From Verrucomicrobiales bacterium (GTDB lineage: Bacteria > Verrucomicrobiota > Verrucomicrobiia > Verrucomicrobiales > DEV007), in NCBI GenBank assembly GCA_002698785.1, contig PAAG01000019.1:1-64000 (forward strand): a stretch of 64,000 nt of DNA. The letters are read 5' to 3'. Position 1 is the stretch's first letter, and the number at the start of each line of letters is the position of its first letter. A program made the translations under genes and the position numbers. Positions 61,936 through 64,000 of the stretch are shown here, in pieces. The notes under the pieces were generated by a model. The model saw only the letters and a list, made by a program, of their open reading frames with translations. It did not search any database and was not told the DNA's origin.

Positions 61936-64000
61936 ATGGCCGAAACCGATAACCATACTCACGACGTTTTTCTCAGTTACGCCCACGAAGACAAAGCAAC
62001 GGTCCAATCAATCGCATCAAAATTGGAACGTAAAGGCATCAAAGTCTGGTTCGACAGTTGGGAGATTGACGCGGGGGAAATAACAAAAAAAAGAATTCTG
62101 GAGGGTTTATACAACTCTCGCAAGATTGTTGTATTCACCTCAAAGAACTCCAGAAATTCGGATTGGGTGGAGTTTGAATACCTACACGGAAGTGAAGAAG
62201 ACATTTTAAATAAAAAGCAAAAAATCATCCCCGTAAAACTAGATAAGGAACCGGTCCCCCCTCATCTTAATATACTAAACTACATCGATTGGACCGCAGA
62301 CCAAAATGCCGCATTCAAACAACTCCTCTCTGCTTGCGAGCCAAACAAAACCTCGAACAAAGTTCTACCTTCACCAGAAATTGAGCTACTTGAATCAATT
62401 CTTAACCGACCTCTATTCGACATCAAAAACTATGATTGGTACTACGAATCATTAAAGTCACCAGTAGTTACCTCGAGCGAGAAACTAATACAATGGAAAT
62501 ACAGAAAGTTTTACAGAACCAATGAAAAAGGAAGTTTAATCTCTCTCAACTTAGCCAATTGCAATCTAAAAAATATTTCATTTTTAGGAAATTACCCCCA
62601 AATTCAGCATCTGAATATTGGAGGAAATAATATAATTTCATACGAGCCTCTTCAACATTTAAAACGGCTTAAATCACTAAACATAAGCTCGACTCGGATA
62701 TCGAATACCGAAAACATTGCACATCTGACAAACCTACATCATCTTGACCTCAGCTACTGCCAATTGCCGGATTACACTTTTCTAGCGGACTTCCGAGAAT
62801 TAAGAACCTTAAATCTTACTGGTAACCGAATTCAAGATTATTCATTTTTACTCAATCTTGAAAATCTCGTAAATTTAAACTTGTTTGATACTGGATTTAC
62901 TAATGGAGAATTCCTAACTCACCTCGAAAACCTTAAAGCGCTCAGCTTAGGAGCAAATTTCATTAGCTTTACGTCATTTTTCACCTCCCTGCAGGATCTC
63001 CAGTCGATCGATCTGAGTTCAAGCCGAATCTCCGATTATTCATTCCTTAGAAACCACCCAAACCTAAAAACATTAGACCTAAGCAACAATAGCATAGCAG
63101 ACACTTCATTCCTAAAATCACTACCGCAGCTCGAAACACTTAACATGCGTTCCACATTCATTTCAGACGCGACTTTTTTACATACACTCAATCAAATTCG
63201 CAATCTGAATCTAAGTTCCAATTTTCTTTCTAATCTTACTATTCTCACTAATCTCCTGAAACTAAATTCATTGAATATTAGTGAAAACCGAATCTCTGAT
63301 TTCAGCTTTTTAAAATCACTTTCGAATCTTAGAGCACTCGATATAAGCGAAAACCGAATCTTCAATTTCTCATTCTTGAAGAATGTTTCAAATCTCAGAA
63401 CGCTTAGCTTGAGGAATACTCAAATCACAGATCTCTCAATACTTGATTGCCTTTGTGATATTCAATCACTTGATCTTAGAAGAAATTCAGTTGCTGACGC
63501 TTCCCCGCTTCGAAACCACACGCAAATCCAGTTGCTAGCGCTCAGTCAGAATCTCATTGCGGATGCATCCTTCTTGACTTCCTTGGATAGAATTTCAACT
63601 GTCAGCCTGACAAATAACGAAATAAAGACAATTCCCGATTCTCTTTTGGAGAAAGACATCGAGGTCGAGGAAAACAAGGACTACGAGATACTACCCGGTT
63701 CTTTTAATTGGCATGGAAATCCAGTTGAATTACCGCCAATCGAGATCCTTCGGCGTGGGCATCAGTCCATAAAGGACTTCCTTGCGGCAGGGAAGACCCA
63801 GCCATTGAGCGAGGCAAAACTCCTCGTCGTTGGAGAAGCTGGTGTTGGCAAGACATCACTAATCAAACAGATTCGCGGGGAGCCATTTAATATAGGGGAA
63901 GAGACGACACATGACATTGTAAGACATAGACACAGGCTTAGGTGCGGCACAAAAGGTGAGATCGACCTTCGTATTTGGGATTTCGGAGGTCAGGAAATAA
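61936..64000 (+). CDS. TIR-LRR-Roc GTPase protein (3' end outside window)
   Basis: Open to the right edge with 688 residues present; start at ATG 61936 gives the correct TIR N-terminus. Residues 8-135 are a TIR domain (HDVFLSYAHEDKATV, KIVVFTSKNSRNSDWVEFEY) with Glu81 where catalytic Glu lies in NADase TIR domains. Residues ~180-600 contain many leucine-rich repeats of the SDS22-like type (LNISENRISDFSFLKSLSNLR). A Roc GTPase domain starts at about 628: P-loop VGEAGVGKTSLI (633-640) and DFGGQEI (682-688). Roco proteins normally continue with a COR domain, expected beyond the window. This architecture is known from Roco proteins and from prokaryotic STAND-like immune receptors. Sampled lines have 28-43% G+C (17, 23 and 26 of 60) against 40 of 60 just upstream, suggesting acquired DNA. 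Confidence 0.92.
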   Translation, partial: MAETDNHTHDVFLSYAHEDKATVQSIASKLERKGIKVWFDSWEIDAGEITKKRILEGLYNSRKIVVFTSKNSRNSDWVEFEYLHGSEEDILNKKQKIIPVKLDKEPVPPHLNILNYIDWTADQNAAFKQLLSACEPNKTSNKVLPSPEIELLESILNRPLFDIKNYDWYYESLKSPVVTSSEKLIQWKYRKFYRTNEKGSLISLNLANCNLKNISFLGNYPQIQHLNIGGNNIISYEPLQHLKRLKSLNISSTRISNTENIAHLTNLHHLDLSYCQLPDYTFLADFRELRTLNLTGNRIQDYSFLLNLENLVNLNLFDTGFTNGEFLTHLENLKALSLGANFISFTSFFTSLQDLQSIDLSSSRISDYSFLRNHPNLKTLDLSNNSIADTSFLKSLPQLETLNMRSTFISDATFLHTLNQIRNLNLSSNFLSNLTILTNLLKLNSLNISENRISDFSFLKSLSNLRALDISENRIFNFSFLKNVSNLRTLSLRNTQITDLSILDCLCDIQSLDLRRNSVADASPLRNHTQIQLLALSQNLIADASFLTSLDRISTVSLTNNEIKTIPDSLLEKDIEVEENKDYEILPGSFNWHGNPVELPPIEILRRGHQSIKDFLAAGKTQPLSEAKLLVVGEAGVGKTSLIKQIRGEPFNIGEETTHDIVRHRHRLRCGTKGEIDLRIWDFGGQEI

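Overview
The window looks like chromosomal DNA from a Verrucomicrobiota bacterium (PVC group). This is an inference from gene content: a DUF1549/DUF1553 protein, a PVC-type membrane-bound dehydrogenase fused to a CxxCH cytochrome, a XylR-type LacI/AraC regulator, a DUF6807 (PmoA-like) protein, many very large secreted beta-rich proteins, and an ECF sigma factor beside a Ser/Thr kinase. Intact peptidoglycan synthases argue against most Planctomycetota. No rRNA, tRNA, CRISPR array, insertion sequence or replication origin was recognised.

Layout. 1-16 kb: secreted or envelope proteins (ELWxxDGT repeats, a peptidase-S74 fibre-like protein, a 2,031-residue protein with ten tandem modules, an NHL propeller). 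Four of them end in the same unnamed C-terminal domain, called here the QNDG domain. 16-21.5 kb: two hypotheticals, then a compact two-gene TIR module (TIR protein followed by TIR-TM-WD40) directly downstream of a DUF1549/1553 gene. 24-27 kb: small unknown membrane or secreted proteins and a PcfJ-like protein. 27-31 kb: an ECF sigma factor and a receptor-like Ser/Thr kinase diverging from an intergenic region with two strong inverted repeats. 32-36.5 kb: PVC dehydrogenase-cytochrome and XylR-like regulator. 36.5-45 kb: a complete MoxR-DUF58-DUF4381-BatA-BatB/C-BatD-BatE operon. 45-48 kb: a sugar isomerase/epimerase, NagB-like deaminase and DUF6807 cluster. 48-50 kb: two more secreted proteins with strongly basic C-termini. 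50.5-60.8 kb: cell-wall genes (amidase, L,D-transpeptidase, a bifunctional-type PBP whose transpeptidase site is lost, a PBP2-type transpeptidase) plus a leucyl aminopeptidase. The right edge cuts a large TIR-LRR-Roc GTPase gene whose DNA is clearly more AT-rich than its neighbours.

Most notable. (1) The TIR / TIR-TM-WD40 pair, a candidate NAD-targeting immune module; with the TIR-LRR-Roc protein the window has three TIR proteins, all keeping the position of the catalytic Glu. (2) The QNDG C-terminal domain on four otherwise unrelated secreted proteins, a candidate surface-attachment or sorting module. (3) A class A PBP with all three transpeptidase motifs replaced, next to an intact PBP2-type enzyme and an L,D-transpeptidase, which suggests that polymerisation and crosslinking are divided among neighbours. 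None of these functions is proven by the sequence alone.
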